Shown: positions 47,687 through 59,304, counted from the first letter of the stretch. The stretch: 64,000 nt of DNA from Rhodosorus marinus (GCA_029953675.1 JAMWBK010000003.1:1860001-1924000); one strand, 5' to 3'. Program-made: numbers and translations. The notes: generated by a model not told the origin, from the letters alone.

Positions 47687-50600
47687 ATGGCGGGGTCTGC
47701 TGTCGATGTCCGACCTGTTTCGGATGGAGTAGGTTCAAAGAGGGGTCGGGAGTCTTCTCCTGGGCTTCGTGAGGAGGATGGGACTTCCGCAAAGGTGTCT
47801 AAGCCGGTGTCGAATATGTGGGCGGAAGGGAGGACTGGTGGAATATATATCCCTCCGCATCGCTTGAGGAAGATGCAGGAGTCGATCGCCGAGGATAAAA
47901 CCAGTAGAGAGTACCAGCGAATGCAGTGGGAGTTGTTGAAAAAGCGTATCAACGGTGTTGTGAACAAGGTCAACGTGAGCAACTTGGCGGAGATCGCTGT
48001 AGCCATGTTTCGGGAGAACCTCATTCGCGGGAAGGGTCTATTTTGTCGAGCAGTTCTGAAGGCTCAGCTCTCCAGTCCAGAGTTTACGAACGTCTACACG
48101 GCGCTCGTTGCGGTTGTGAATAGCAAAATGCCGGAAGTCGGGGAGCTCTTGTTGTCCCGAGTGATAATGCAGTTTCGACGATCATACCGCCGAAACGATA
48201 AGATCACATGCATGAGCGCTACGAAATTCGTCGCTCAGCTTGTCAATCAGCAGGTACGAATATGAGCATCATACTCCCACACAACAGATTCTCTCGATTG
48301 GCCAGATTCGAAAAACTCAGCTTTCTGCTCTAAACGTATCTTCACAGGTTGCACACGAGATTCTAGCCCTGCAACTGGTTACTCTCTTGCTGGAGAAACC
48401 CACGAGCGATTCCGTGGAAGTATCGATAAGTTTTGTCAAAGAGTGCGGTGCCCTCCTTACGGAAGTTTCTCCACAAGGAATCCACGCCGTGTTCGAACGA
48501 CTACGTAGCATTCTCCACGAGGGGGAAATTGATAAGCGAGTGCAGTACATGATAGAGGCGCTTTTTAGTGTCCGCCGGAGCGTAAGCCGTCTCCCTTAAC
48601 CACCGAACCCCAATTTTGCATGTTAAATATTTGGAAAGCATTCCCCAGTGCCAAGCGCTCAGCGCGATGTCGTACTTTAGCAACCGGCTGTCTGCCAAAG
48701 CCGCACTTTTGCATGGAATTGTTTATCGTTAGAGGAGCTTTCCAGAAACTCTATTAACAGCTAGCTCAGACGATCCTTGTTGAATGCAGCTGAATCCTTT
48801 GAGTACGCAACTGACCACCAGCGTTGTTCTTCTTTGTTCGAATTTGTCTGGTCTTAGGGGTTTTCTGAGTATCCAATAGTTTTGGAGGATCTGGACGTGG
48901 TTGAGGACGAAGACAAAATCACCCACGAGCTGTCCCTCGACGATGAGCTCGATCTTGCTACTGGTTTCGACGTGTTCCAATATGATGCGGACTACGAAGA
49001 GAACGAGAAAAAGTACGCGGAGATCCGCAAAGAGATTCTCGGTGATGACGAGAATGCGAGTGGTGATGAGGACGAGGATTCTGAAGAAAGTGGGGACGAT
49101 GCTCGGGAGGGGGGTGACCAAGCCCGAGTTGAAGTGGATGATCAAACCGGAAGAGAGGATGTCGAGTTTCGGCGCAGAATTTACCTGACGATAATGTCAG
49201 CGCTGTCCTATGAGGAATGCGCGCACAAGCTGATGAAGCTGATGAGCGGGAAGGATGGCAAGGAGCCTTCACTGTGTCAGATGCTGCTCGAATGCTGCGG
49301 GCAGGAAAGGAGCTACTTGAGTTTCTACGGACTCCTGGGATGCCGGTTCTGCGCCCTGAACAGACTGTACGTTGCAGCATTTGAAAGCCTCTTCGCGGAA
49401 TACTACGGCGAAGTTCACCGTTTCGAAACAAGTCGAATTCGAAACGTCGCGAAGTTCTTTGCCGCGCTTCTCGCTTCCGGGTCAATGCCCTGGAGCATCT
49501 TCGAGCTGATCTCTATCAACGAGGATGAGACCACCAGTTCCAGCCGTATTTTCCTCAAGGTCATGTTTCAGGAGGTTGTTGCTGAGATGGGGCTTGAATC
49601 TTTCCACAAGCAGTTAGTCGTTGAGGAGATTCAGCCCTACCTTCGCGGGATTTTGCCAAAGGATAGCCCTCAGAACGCCAGATTTGCAATCAATTTCTTC
49701 ACGAGCATTGGACTGGGTGCTATCACTGAGGAATTGCGCGAGCATCTCAAAACGATGCCGAAGATCGTGCCAACGGAACTTCCCAAAGATGAAAGTGACG
49801 ATACATCTTCTTCGTCGTCCTCATCCTCCGGGTCGTCCTCCTCTTCATCGTCTTCGTCTTCGTCGCCCTCTTCTGGTTCCTCTTCTAGTGACTCGTCCAA
49901 GGCCCCGCCCACTCCAATTGAGCCCAAGGCCAATGGTCGGGAGGAGAACAGTCGCGAACCAAGCAGTCGTGAGGCGAACGGCCGTGGTGGGCGTCGAGAT
50001 CGACCCACTGAGAGGTCTAGGTCGCGGTCGCCCCGGCCCGCTGGTGAAGAAAGGAATCAGCATGTGCGGCGCGGTGCTACTGGTCCAAGACGTGATTATC
50101 CACCTATAGAAGGCCGTGGGCGAGGGCGCGGTATGACCAAGCCCGCATGGATGGCTGAAAAGCGTGAGGGAAGGTAATATGGACTATGAAATTCTGTTTT
50201 GGTTCCGCTACGCGTAATCTGAGCACAAACGCCCTGGTTTTTGGTTCTTATCGCCATTTAGAGGACCTCATTCCCCCAGAAGGGACACTCGGCAAAGCCC
50301 GCGCAGACGAGAACCCCACGGCCGTGGACCCGGCAGAGGCCGCTACAACAGAAGGTTTGAGAACCGAAGCAGAAGCCCAGTGGGGAGACGGCGATCGAGG
50401 TCGAGGTCGTTGTCGAGGTCGTTGTCGAGGTCGCTGTCGAGGTCGCTGTCGAGGTCGAGGTCGAGGTCGCTGTCGAGGTCGAGGTCGAGGTCGAGGTCGA
50501 GGTCGAGGTCGAGGTCGAAATCTCCGATTGAGCTTCCTCTTAGAGCCTCGAGAAGGTCTGGCAGACGGGCGCGTCTTTCTCCAGATAGCAGAGACTCGCT

Positions 50601-50760
50601 ATCGCCAAGATCCAGATCAAGGTCAACTTCGAGATCAAGGAGCCCGATTAGGAGACGACCCGGAAGAAGTCCATCGGAGAGCAGATCTCCTAGCCGCTCC
50701 CCAGTACACCCAAGAAAGGCTAGAGAACGCGCGCGTTCTCGAAGCTCGAGCAGCGGCTAG
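47687..50760 (+). CDS. CWC22: Pre-mRNA-splicing factor CWC22
   Basis: Predicted 856 aa. Exons are 47687-48253, 48348-48581, 48858-50173 and 50307-50760 (introns 94, 276 and 133 bp). CWC22 is a spliceosome protein that delivers eIF4A3 to exons for exon-junction-complex assembly. The N-terminal block [11 protein letters not shown] leads into the MIF4G domain (about 65-260: [39 protein letters not shown]). A conserved acidic linker ([14 protein letters not shown]) follows, then the MA3 domain (about 365-570: [58 protein letters not shown]). The tail is a poly-Ser stretch, an RG-rich part and an RS domain. The RS exon lies behind an intron, and the frame stops right after its donor, so intron retention would remove the RS tail. 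Junctions were set by homology. Confidence 0.93.
50394..50520 (+). repeat. Hexanucleotide array encoding the RS domain
   Basis: About twenty tandem hexamers of the type (A/T)GTCGAGG, with GAGGTC, GTTGTC and GCTGTC variants, encode alternating Arg-Ser with interspersed Leu-Ser in the CWC22 frame. Another frame stays open as Gly-Arg/Cys-Arg. The array is likely to vary in length. Confidence 0.85.
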
Positions 50761-51220
50761 TTCCTCCGGAGGCTGACAAGCAAGGGCATCATCGGCTTTT
50801 TTCCCGGTGAGCGTGAAAGGTGGACATTGGTCTGAAGCATTTGATATGGGTATATGAATATTAGAATCCTGAACTATGTTGATAGGCCCCAGAAGATGAT
50901 GAGACGGAGGGATTGCACAGATGCAGGTTGTTTCAGGTTGTGCTTGTTTTTTTTTTTTTTTTGGTTGGTTCGATGTGTAAAAAGAAGAAACCAGTTTGTT
51001 CGAAGAGGAACGCGGCAACGCGTGAGTATATAAACAAAGGTACAAACAGCAAAAAAGAGCTAAGCGCCCTGGGCTGTTCTCCGCCGCGAAAAGTGAGAAA
51101 AGGTCATGGCGACGGCGTGGTGTTCTTGGCTTCAGCCCAGACATCAAGTAAATTTTGGGCGGGTTCACGATTTCAAGATTGAACGAAAACTAGCCAGCAA
51201 AAGGTCATTAGATTCATCCT
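50761..51220. other. Convergent intergenic region
   Basis: 460 bp between the ends of CWC22 (plus) and the ZFPL1-like gene (minus). It contains a T17-type homopolymer at about 50947-50964. No gene seen. Confidence 0.5.
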
Positions 51221-52276
51221 TTAAAATCTTGGATTCCGCCTGCCGCTCGCCTCATCACGGAAGCGGAGTATATCTTCTCGACGTTGTGCTTGTGCTGCTG
51301 TGGAAGTCTGGATGGTGGTCTTAACAATCAGCACTGAAATCGTGACTAAAAGGAGAAGAATGGAGATCAGAAAGATCTGCCTTCGATGAGTTCGAAAGAA
51401 CCTGCCGCGGTGAGAACAAATAAAAACGGTGAAAATGGCATCCGGATCAGCGGGACAAGGTAGACGAGGGGATCTTCTAACACCGTGAATCCACGTACCT
51501 CATTGAAGACATTAACAGTCTCCTTGCCTTTTCCTGTTGAGCCTTCTGCTGCTTATCGTCTACATCAATCTCGGGCACATCTCCTCTACGTTGTGCTGAT
51601 ACCTTATCTCCATGTGCCCGTTCCTGAATACCAGATATGCCGAAATCAATCGTCACATCTCCTTTGGCATTCGTTGTCGTCCCAATCGGTTCTCCTCGTT
51701 CCGGAGGCGGTTGCCCAATGTTCGGAGCGATTTTCTTGACCCAAGGCAAGTCTTTCAACTTGGACCTTAGGTGGCTAGCTATCGAATTCTTATCTGTGGA
51801 TGAAGGAATCATGCTTGTCTGTGGTCAAGTTTGACAGTTGAGGTTTCAGCTTTCAAACCTATGAAATCTGGTTAAATTCAGGACTTTGCAGGTAACTGTA
51901 CCTCACAATGGGGACATTGACCATCTTCAGGAGGTTTGTTAGCAAGACAAGAATCCTCAACGATGGCTGAGAGTCCAAAAGTTGGACAAGAAACAAAGGT
52001 TTTTAGGTCAAAATCCATCTTCTTCGGAAACGGCGTGTACTGTTTCTCACCAAGACAAAAGAGCCGAGAGACTCCATCATCGGAAACCAGTTCCTCCGAG
52101 CAGATCACGCACTTTGGAGGCCATGGGTATGAGCTATCATTGACCCAATCCCGGTACGCCCCAACATGACAACGGGCATGACCTGGAGCGTCCACCAAGC
52201 AATCCACACACACAAACTCCTGGTGAACGTGACAGAAGTTCTGTGTCTGATTTCTACATGCAACACATCGACCCAT
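51221..52276 (-). CDS. ZFPL1-like Golgi membrane zinc-finger protein
   Basis: Predicted 263 aa. Exons on the minus strand are 52276-52051, 51966-51902, 51818-51499 and 51401-51221 (introns 84, 83 and 97 bp). The N-terminus has the ZFPL1 arrangement of a Cys/His B-box-like part (CRNQTQNFCHVHQEFVC, CLVD..HARC) followed by YRDWV and PPKCVICSEEL, and a second finger half ending CPHC. The rest is polar (about 100-210), then a single C-terminal membrane segment (IFLISILLLLVTISVLIV) and a short basic tail. In animals ZFPL1 is a cis-Golgi tail-anchored protein. In the RING-like part the family C-x4-H-x2-C reads C-x4-E-x2-C, so a metal-binding His is missing. The first intron is 84 bp, in frame and stop-free. 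Removing it restores family spacing (RLFC..CL). The last exon was found by phase and its membrane segment. Confidence 0.85.
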
Positions 52277-53313
52277 ATTCTAATACCTTAAAAGTCTCTC
52301 CAAGCGCTAAAAGATCTACTTCTACCAAACAAAGTTCCTCCCACGCACGGCGTACACTCCCGTCCCTATAAAACCCTAATCCTGAACACACCGATGTACA
52401 GGGCGTACCGCCACTGGCTACGTTGGCCTAAACTCAAGGGTGTACCTACGCATCACCAAGCAACTGTTTGGTAGGATTCATCTTCCAGAAAGGGATATAA
52501 AGACTCGAGATAATCGATAATCTCAGTGTTCGTTCCATTCCTATCCATCTTCAACAACCTCATCCCTCAAACATCCTTCCTTTCCTAACTTTCTTTATGA
52601 GCGAGGGCCGGGGGGTGGTGGGGAGTAGGGAGAGCAGTTTTCCCGTAGTATTCCGCGGTGATAGTCGTGGTCTTTCAAAAAACTCTAACTCATAAGTATT
52701 AGTCTACCTAGCATCTCCATAGCACAGCAGAACAGCCAGAGTAGGCATACCTGACCAAAATCCCAACCCACTCACAGTTAAAAATCAATCAATAAACAAA
52801 TCAATCAAAATCAACAATATCAGTATCTCGCACAATTTTTCCAACTAGATGAAAACCCCGACAAAAATTGCCTGTCCGCCTGACAGCACGTATGCTGTCG
52901 GAAGGATGACGCGGAGGGGGAGCCTCTGCTCGGTTATCACAGGGATACATATTAAAAACACGATAACTGTCACAAGATAGCAGTCAATTATAAACTAGAT
53001 TGAATATAATTTGCATTTTAAGATAAAGAAATCTCATACTAGATCTTAATATGTTCTTGTTTAGACGATAATGGAAGGTGACAGTTATCAAGTTTTTACG
53101 AAGCCCATATCATGGGTTTCCATGCGGTGTGGATGGGAAAACGGGAATTTGGATCCTATAAGGAGTGAGGGTGGTGGTTGGTGAGACTGTTGTAGAGGGT
53201 GGGAGAGTAGATGAGAAGTAGGTATGAAAAGAGGAGAGAGAACTGTTCTTCGGTTTTTTTTGTTGGTTTTTGCTGTATGTGATGAAGAGTTTTAGATTAC
53301 TATAGATAGTATT
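52277..53313. other. Divergent promoter region of the ZFPL1-like and serpin genes
   Basis: No gene seen. 52541-52590 is C/T-rich on plus. 52775-53080 is AT-rich. 53160-53250 is purine-rich on the serpin sense strand. Confidence 0.5.
53160..53250 (+). promoter_or_regulatory. GA/GT-rich tract upstream of the serpin gene
   Basis: Sense strand is almost free of C for about 90 bp, ending roughly 65 bp before the ATG. Same pattern as upstream of other genes. Role inferred. Confidence 0.35.
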
Positions 53314-54795
53314 ATGGGAAAAGTGGGTGAGTATTTAGGAGGGTCGGTGATCTTGAGGACGGGATTGTTAGTTTGTGGAGCTTGGTTTATCTGGTTTTTT
53401 GTACTTAGAGGGGCATCTACAGGGACTCAGGTGATAGAGAGGAGGATTGAGGAGGAGTATTGCGAAAACGAAATGGGTGATGCGGAGTTGGTAAAGAACG
53501 TGAACAGGTTTGGGAGCGAGGTCTTCAAGCCTTTGGTTAGCTCCAATCCAGGTGAGAATGTGTTTTTTTCACCGGTGAGCATCGCTGCGGCGATGTCCAT
53601 GGTGAGGATGGGGGCTACACCGAGTTCGAGTGCAGAGAAGGAACTGGACAGGTACTTACCTTGTGCGGGAAGCCTGCTGAGAAAACTGGCAGACGAGCTC
53701 GAAATGGAAACTGACGACGTGCAGACCAAGTTCGCCAATTCTTTGTGGATGTCTGAGAACCTCAATCCTTCATACAAGGAACAGATACAGCAACTCAATG
53801 CGTTCACAGAACACCTGCCGGAAACTCCTGAGCCGATCAATAAATGGGTAAAGGCTTGAATCTGCTCCAGATAATGAGGAGCCCTTCCAACTAGCTAACT
53901 TATGCTTGACGATGTTTCGCGCCGAATCAGGTAGAGGCGCAGACCAACGGCTTGATCAAGGACTTATTGGACAAAATCCACCCGGACACGATTGCGATCC
54001 TTGTTAACGCGGTGTATTTCAGGGGCTTATGGGCTTTGCAGTTTTCACCAGAGGATACAACAGATCACCCGTTCGACCTCGCGAATGGGAAGAAAGAGAA
54101 CTGTAGGATGATGTCCCTCGTGAAAAATGTCATGTACCGCGAGTTGCCCAGTGGAGCAAAGAGCGTCAAGCTTTCATACGGTAAGATCGCATGCTATTTG
54201 GCGCATGAAAAAGACGAACTCATGTGGAAAGGTATTTTCCGGTCGCCCTTATCAGGCAAGAACCGGGAGTTTTATGCTGTACTGACCCTCCCACCGAAGG
54301 GGAAGGAGCCGAACCCGTATGAGGAAAATTCCAGTACAGAGTTTGAGATGAGGAAGGTCAGCGTAAAGATGCCCCGCTTCAAGGTCGAGTTTCAGAGCAG
54401 CGTGAAGGAGACCCTTCGTACTATCGGAATCGATGCTGTCTTTACCCAATTGGGGATGCTGAAGGGGATCTGCACGCGAGAGGATGCTTTCATCGGGGAC
54501 GTTGTCCACAAGGCTGTTGTGGAGGTACGCAGGCTACAAGGCCCGTACCGCAAGAGCCAAATAGCAAAAGAGCACTAGAGAGAGGCACTTACCTATATCT
54601 TCGTTTGCACTTTCCCAGGTCGACGAGTACGGCACCAAGGCTGCTGCAGCTACAGCGGTACTCATGATGACAACTAGCTTTGACCCCAGAGAACCCATAG
54701 AGTTTCTCGTTGATCGCCCCTTTGCGATTACGATCATGCACAAGTCCGGAATGGTGCTATTTTCCGGGGCTATCAATAATCCAGAATTTTACTGA
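53314..54795 (+). CDS. Serpin with N-terminal membrane anchor
   Basis: Predicted 409 aa. Exons are 53314-53847, 53931-54180, 54256-54524 and 54619-54795 (introns 83, 75 and 94 bp). Serpins are suicide inhibitors of serine or cysteine proteases. Residues about 12-32 form a hydrophobic signal or anchor segment. The serpin fold follows, with FFSPVSIAAAMSMV, ANSLWMS, NKWV|EAQTNGLI, ILVNAVYFRGLW, FYAVLTLPP, the KAVVEVDEYGTKAAAATA hinge and a final DRPF block. The hinge keeps Gly at P15, Thr at P14 and four Ala at P12-P9, as in inhibitory serpins. The scissile bond should fall near MMTTS, so a trypsin-like target is unlikely. The 75-bp second intron is in frame and stop-free. Removing it joins LSYG to KNREFYAVL, the family strand. 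Convergent with the coiled-coil gene, 200 bp apart. Confidence 0.9.
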
Positions 54796-54995
54796 TTATC
54801 CTGCCGTTCACGTTCGTGAAACATAGTACAGACGTTCACCGTCATCTTAAAATATATCAATGTTCAAAGGATCCGCAGTTGGTGTTCCCAGTCGTGGTCA
54901 TTGGGTGAGCGAAGTCGAATAATTCGAGACAGACCTCCATTCGCTTGATTGGAATAGCGAGTGACATTCTAGCTCCATGAGAACACCAGGTAGCG

Positions 54996-55688
54996 TCAAA
55001 ACTCATCGGTCCTAATGTTGTCTATCCTTTCAGCTGCCAATGCTGATTTCGCAGCTGACAGTTCCAACTCCATCGCACTTATCTTCGCCTCACTGATCTC
55101 CATTTCATGACTACGAGATCTCAAAAGTTCCTCCAAATCCTTAACTCCAAGCTTGCTTGCACTGGACTCCTCCCGCGGTGTGTCTACATCGCCTCCTGTG
55201 TAGAAACCGTCCCCAGGCCCAGCGGCGTTAAGACTCAGATCAATCGCAATCGAGCTTTCGTAGTCCTGGAGCCTCCTAGACTGATCCTGAAGGCATTCGT
55301 TGGCATCTCTAAGTAGACCAACCAGAGAATCCATCGTACTGGTCGTCCGTGACCTTTCGTTCTCCATTCGTCTGAGTTTCTCCTCCGCTTGGACTCTCAA
55401 AGCACGCTCCCGACCATACATTTCTTTCAAGCTAACAACCTCTTTCAAAACCCTCCTTACCTTTCGCTTCTGTACCTTCAACTGCTCCACAAGCTCCTCC
55501 TTCTCCGCCTCCTCCACACCAACGCTCGACACATCATCAGCAAAGTAGTCCTCTAGAGCATCCTCGGCTCCGTACCCAGACGATTCACCCTCAATTACTC
55601 CCTTACTACTCCTATTTGGAACCGTCAATACCTTCCTAGTTGCCGCAAGAGCCTCCAGAGACTCCAATAGATCATCTACTTCATCCAT
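54996..55688 (-). CDS. Coiled-coil protein of unknown function
   Basis: Single exon, 230 aa, from an ATG at 55688. The N-terminus is acidic (MDEVDDLLESLEAL). Residues about 60-110 and 170-222 have strong heptad-like patterns rich in Glu, Lys, Arg and Leu (for example EEAEKEELVEQLKVQKRKV and EISEAKISAMELELSAAKSA), with a linker between containing GPGDGFYTGGDVD. No family recognised. The composition and clean start and stop suggest a real gene. Pyrimidine-rich plus sequence upstream (55710-55790) gives the usual purine-rich sense leader. Confidence 0.75.
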   Translation of the reverse strand: MDEVDDLLESLEALAATRKVLTVPNRSSKGVIEGESSGYGAEDALEDYFADDVSSVGVEEAEKEELVEQLKVQKRKVRRVLKEVVSLKEMYGRERALRVQAEEKLRRMENERSRTTSTMDSLVGLLRDANECLQDQSRRLQDYESSIAIDLSLNAAGPGDGFYTGGDVDTPREESSASKLGVKDLEELLRSRSHEMEISEAKISAMELELSAAKSALAAERIDNIRTDEF

Positions 55689-55910
55689 TCCTCGCCGTTA
55701 ACGCATAGTTCCTCATCTGCCTCTCCCCAATCCCATTCTCCCCAAACCCGCTCTCATTGCAGCTCACATGAAATCTCCTCTCTCTCTGTGTTCATTTCTA
55801 TGAGACCAGACAGCCTGTTGACTCGAGTATTCTTTTCGGACAGCTTGTCTGGGCGGAGGATCCTGAACAATGTTGGAATTTTGTCTCCATTCATATTGGC
55901 AATACATAGC

Positions 55911-55961
55911 AGAGGGAGGGGAGGGAGGGGAGGGAGGGGGGGGGGGGTGGGGTGGGTGGGG
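55911..55961 (+). repeat. G-rich low-complexity tract
   Basis: Repeated GGGAGGGGA units followed by a run of about a dozen G and GGGT repeats. At least eight G-runs of three or more could form a G-quadruplex on the plus strand. It lies about 220 bp upstream of the coiled-coil gene start on the opposite strand. Confidence 0.7.
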
Positions 55962-56069
55962 TTTTCGAAACATTCTCGGCTGCTTCCTTGGTCAGCGCAG
56001 CAGAGAAACTGATCCCTGTAGGAGAGGAAAATCAGTCGCCCCTGTACTAACTCGCCAGTGTGGTATACC

Positions 56070-56127
56070 ACTCTCATAGCCAACTATGAAGTACTCTTTG
56101 TGGACTTCCGTAGTTGGCTATGAGAGT
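56070..56127. repeat. Perfect 17-bp inverted repeat (hairpin)
   Basis: Left arm ACTCTCATAGCCAACTA (56070-56086) and right arm TAGTTGGCTATGAGAGT (56111-56127) are exact reverse complements with a 24-base loop. Inside the loop GAAGT and ACTTC can pair and lengthen the stem. No surrounding gene explains it. It is not followed by a U-run, so it is not an obvious terminator. Confidence 0.85.
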
Positions 56128-59100
56128 TTGGCTAGGTGCTGTCCGCCGTTGTGAGCTGGGCCTATTCTCGGAAGACCTTGATTAGGGACAGAACCGTGAC
56201 AATTGCCGAATCCCATATCGCTTTCGTTGTATTGGACAGTCGAACTAGAATTTTCACGAACCAGCGAGCTCACAAGCCCAAAGCCTCATAGGTCACGATC
56301 ATTGGGAACAAGACTGCTAATCGAGTTTCTCAATACTCAGGACTAGTCTGCTCCGAAAAGGTGAGAACTTTGTTCAATTGACGCACCCCATGCGATATAG
56401 AAGCCACGTGGGCTAGCTCTTCGGAACCTGTTCCGACTACAACGCATACATCCGCACAACGCAGGCAAGCCTGTCCCGGTTCTATATGTCTTGACCGCCT
56501 GTCACTTTGGAAATGCACTCAAAGAATCGCACCGCGGAAAAGGATGGTAGTGCGATCTTATGCAGTCTCATCATTCACTCAACCCAGACAAGCCCAGCTA
56601 GGAACCATACGTTTTCCCAGTTTGTCGGGACAATCGTCGCTGCTGTTCCCGTCGGGTGATGTTCAGTTGAAAAAGTGTGGCAAGGCAGAATCTGAGCTTT
56701 CTAGGTTCCTAGTTGACGAAGCCCTTGTCGACCGACCTTGAATCCAGACAGTGAATTTCTCCGACCTTTGGAGTACGAGGTGAGGACCACGGGAGTCTGT
56801 TGTGGCCACGAAAAGCCTAATTATGAAAGACTCACTCGCTCTGTTACGTAGTAGGTTGCAAATTGAAAGATGAATAACCCTGCATACGTGTTTGCACTCT
56901 CGGAATTTGGTCACGAACGTCTTTCGGAGGAAGGGGGCCCCGTTTGAGATATATTCTGTGTCCGATGATGGTTGGCTCGGTCAAAAGTTCCTAGTCAAGG
57001 TTTTCCTTTTCTTTTCACTACCTTATACGTAAAGCTTCTCCAACCTTGTCGCGAGCTTGTACTATTTTATGTAAACCAACCCGATCCCCCATGGGGTTCT
57101 GAGAACGGACGGAGTGAATCGACAGAGTGGAAGCCCAGGCATCTGCTCCGGACTTATAGCGTGGTGCAGTCACAAGGGAAAGAACCAAATTCGTGTTCAT
57201 TTCAGAGACAATGAAGGCTGAGTTTTACAGGCTCGCCTCTCTGTTTTGATGCTCATTGGTACCTTGAAGACTGAACCTGTTGGAAGCCAGCTGGCTGCTT
57301 GGGACAAGAGATGCGCTATACGGTCATGCGCATACATACTATGCTTAAAGCGTAGTTCAAGAAGATACCAATGAAGCATGAGTGGGTCAGTACCGAGTTC
57401 TCAAGTCAAGGAAATTTCGACTCTATCTATTTTAAGTACACGTGTGCTGAGAATACCTATCCGTTTTTGACAACCACAACAACAGCCGAGGACCACGACC
57501 GGCCATCAAGAGAAATAAACAACGTGGGGGCTTCGTGAATGAGAGGTGAACAATGTGGCAACCGTGGGGATGAAAGCCATATCTGTCAACCCTTGAGACG
57601 CTGACTCGACGTGAACTAACTGCATCAACACAAGATCTTGTTGTTTGTTTTCAATGTCCGAGCCAATCAATCACAATAAGTGCCCCTTGACTTGCCCCTT
57701 AATGCCCTTTACCTCGTACTCTAGAGAATGAAATGAAACGTTCGCGCGTTAGAGCGTTCCCCTCAGCCAGAAGACGTGTTTTGTTCTGTAGTTCCCCTTC
57801 ACCTACCCAATCCAAACCCAGTGGACCACGAGCACAACCCGAGGATAGCAATACCAATTGACATAATATGCTCACATCCGAAGTAGTACGCTACTGTACA
57901 TGAGACGACCCATTCAAAATGGTATATTATTTATACTTTTTCCAATATATTTCCTCGTCTCCCGACTTTTGTTTCGAAACGGCTAATAATCATATTGAAA
58001 TGAAAGATGTCACACGATCTCTTCAAAAATTATCGTTAAAAATTGGATAATGGCTTTTTCGTGTATTTACGTAAAATTATATCGTAGTATTTTAGTAATA
58101 CTCTTTCGTAAATTAACCAATCCGTTTCGATAAAAACGCACCGAACCGTCGGTTCTGATTAGTGGGATTGTTTTTTGTGTAAATAATGCAATTGTCTAAG
58201 TATAGTTGAAATAAAATACCGTATCGAACTATCTTTATAATGATTTCCTGAAAACACGTAATTTGTTTGAATTTTGATGTTTTTCGATGCACTAAATTGA
58301 TTTGAAGCGACTCGATTCTATTTTATTATAAGGACAGAAAAAAGGGTTTTGGGACATGAAGAGCTCTGACATTTGGGACAAATAATATCCAGATATAGAA
58401 ATATTTTCCTCACAAGCTTCCCATTCATACAATAGGTGTACATATTTGCGCACTACTCTGAGAATTAGGTTGATCAAGGCTTGTATTCACCCTAGTCTAG
58501 GATTTGTTGTCGTGACTTATGGGCGGCATGACACCGGATCACATTATCGAAAATCCTTAAAAATGAGTACATTTTCCAAACAGAACTTCCGCACTGAATA
58601 CCATCATCCACCCCTTTACCCCCACCCCAAAACTCCACCGAACTGGAAGATCAAAACCGTCAGTACACGTTAGTTTTTCCAGCAGAAAACAGAAAACTAT
58701 AAACTTCTTAAAGTCCAATACAAGAGTTCTCGAAATCTTTTGCGGGCAGAAAAACTAAAAATATGTACAAAACCCCAAGCTCGGTAGGGGGGAGAGGCGG
58801 ACGGCGGGTGTTAACCAGTTTATCCAAAACAATTCCAGCCTCCCGCTCACCCATCACCTTTTTCCATACAATCTGCGATGAAAAAAACATAAAACCAAAA
58901 ACCTTTGGTTTTTTGGTTGCCTGATCACTCGACATTTTTAGAACGATTTACCCATAAAAATTTCTTTCATTAAAAGTTCTATTCCTACCCCCAAACCGTC
59001 CGCTTACCCACGTATTGCTAAAGCCCGTTCAGAGATCAACTCTGGATAAAAAGTTTATCTTTACATATAAATCATGGATATCATAATATGAAAAATATTT

Positions 59101-59243
59101 TTGCTCAGGTATAGAAAGTGCTACTCATTGATTATCGAATAAATTTATGGGGAAACGGAATTGAAACCGTTTTTTTTGTGGAAAACTGCTTATCACGCGC
59201 CTCATCCAACTTACTCTCGTAATATGTCCTAACACTTGACATA

Positions 59244-59304
59244 GGGGCAGGCGGTGGGAGGGGGTGGGGTGGGGTGGGGGGGGGGGTGTGTGTGTGTGTG
59301 TGTG
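59244..59304 (+). repeat. G-rich tract with GT microsatellite
   Basis: GGGAGGGGGTGGGGTGGGG-type runs followed by about nine GT units. Low-complexity sequence in a non-coding interval. Confidence 0.8.

Noticed and set aside
50186-50776. A 196-codon Gly-Arg-Cys-rich frame
   Set aside because: It is a shadow of the RS-encoding hexamer array. The CWC22 frame joins perfectly by phase and matches the family tail.
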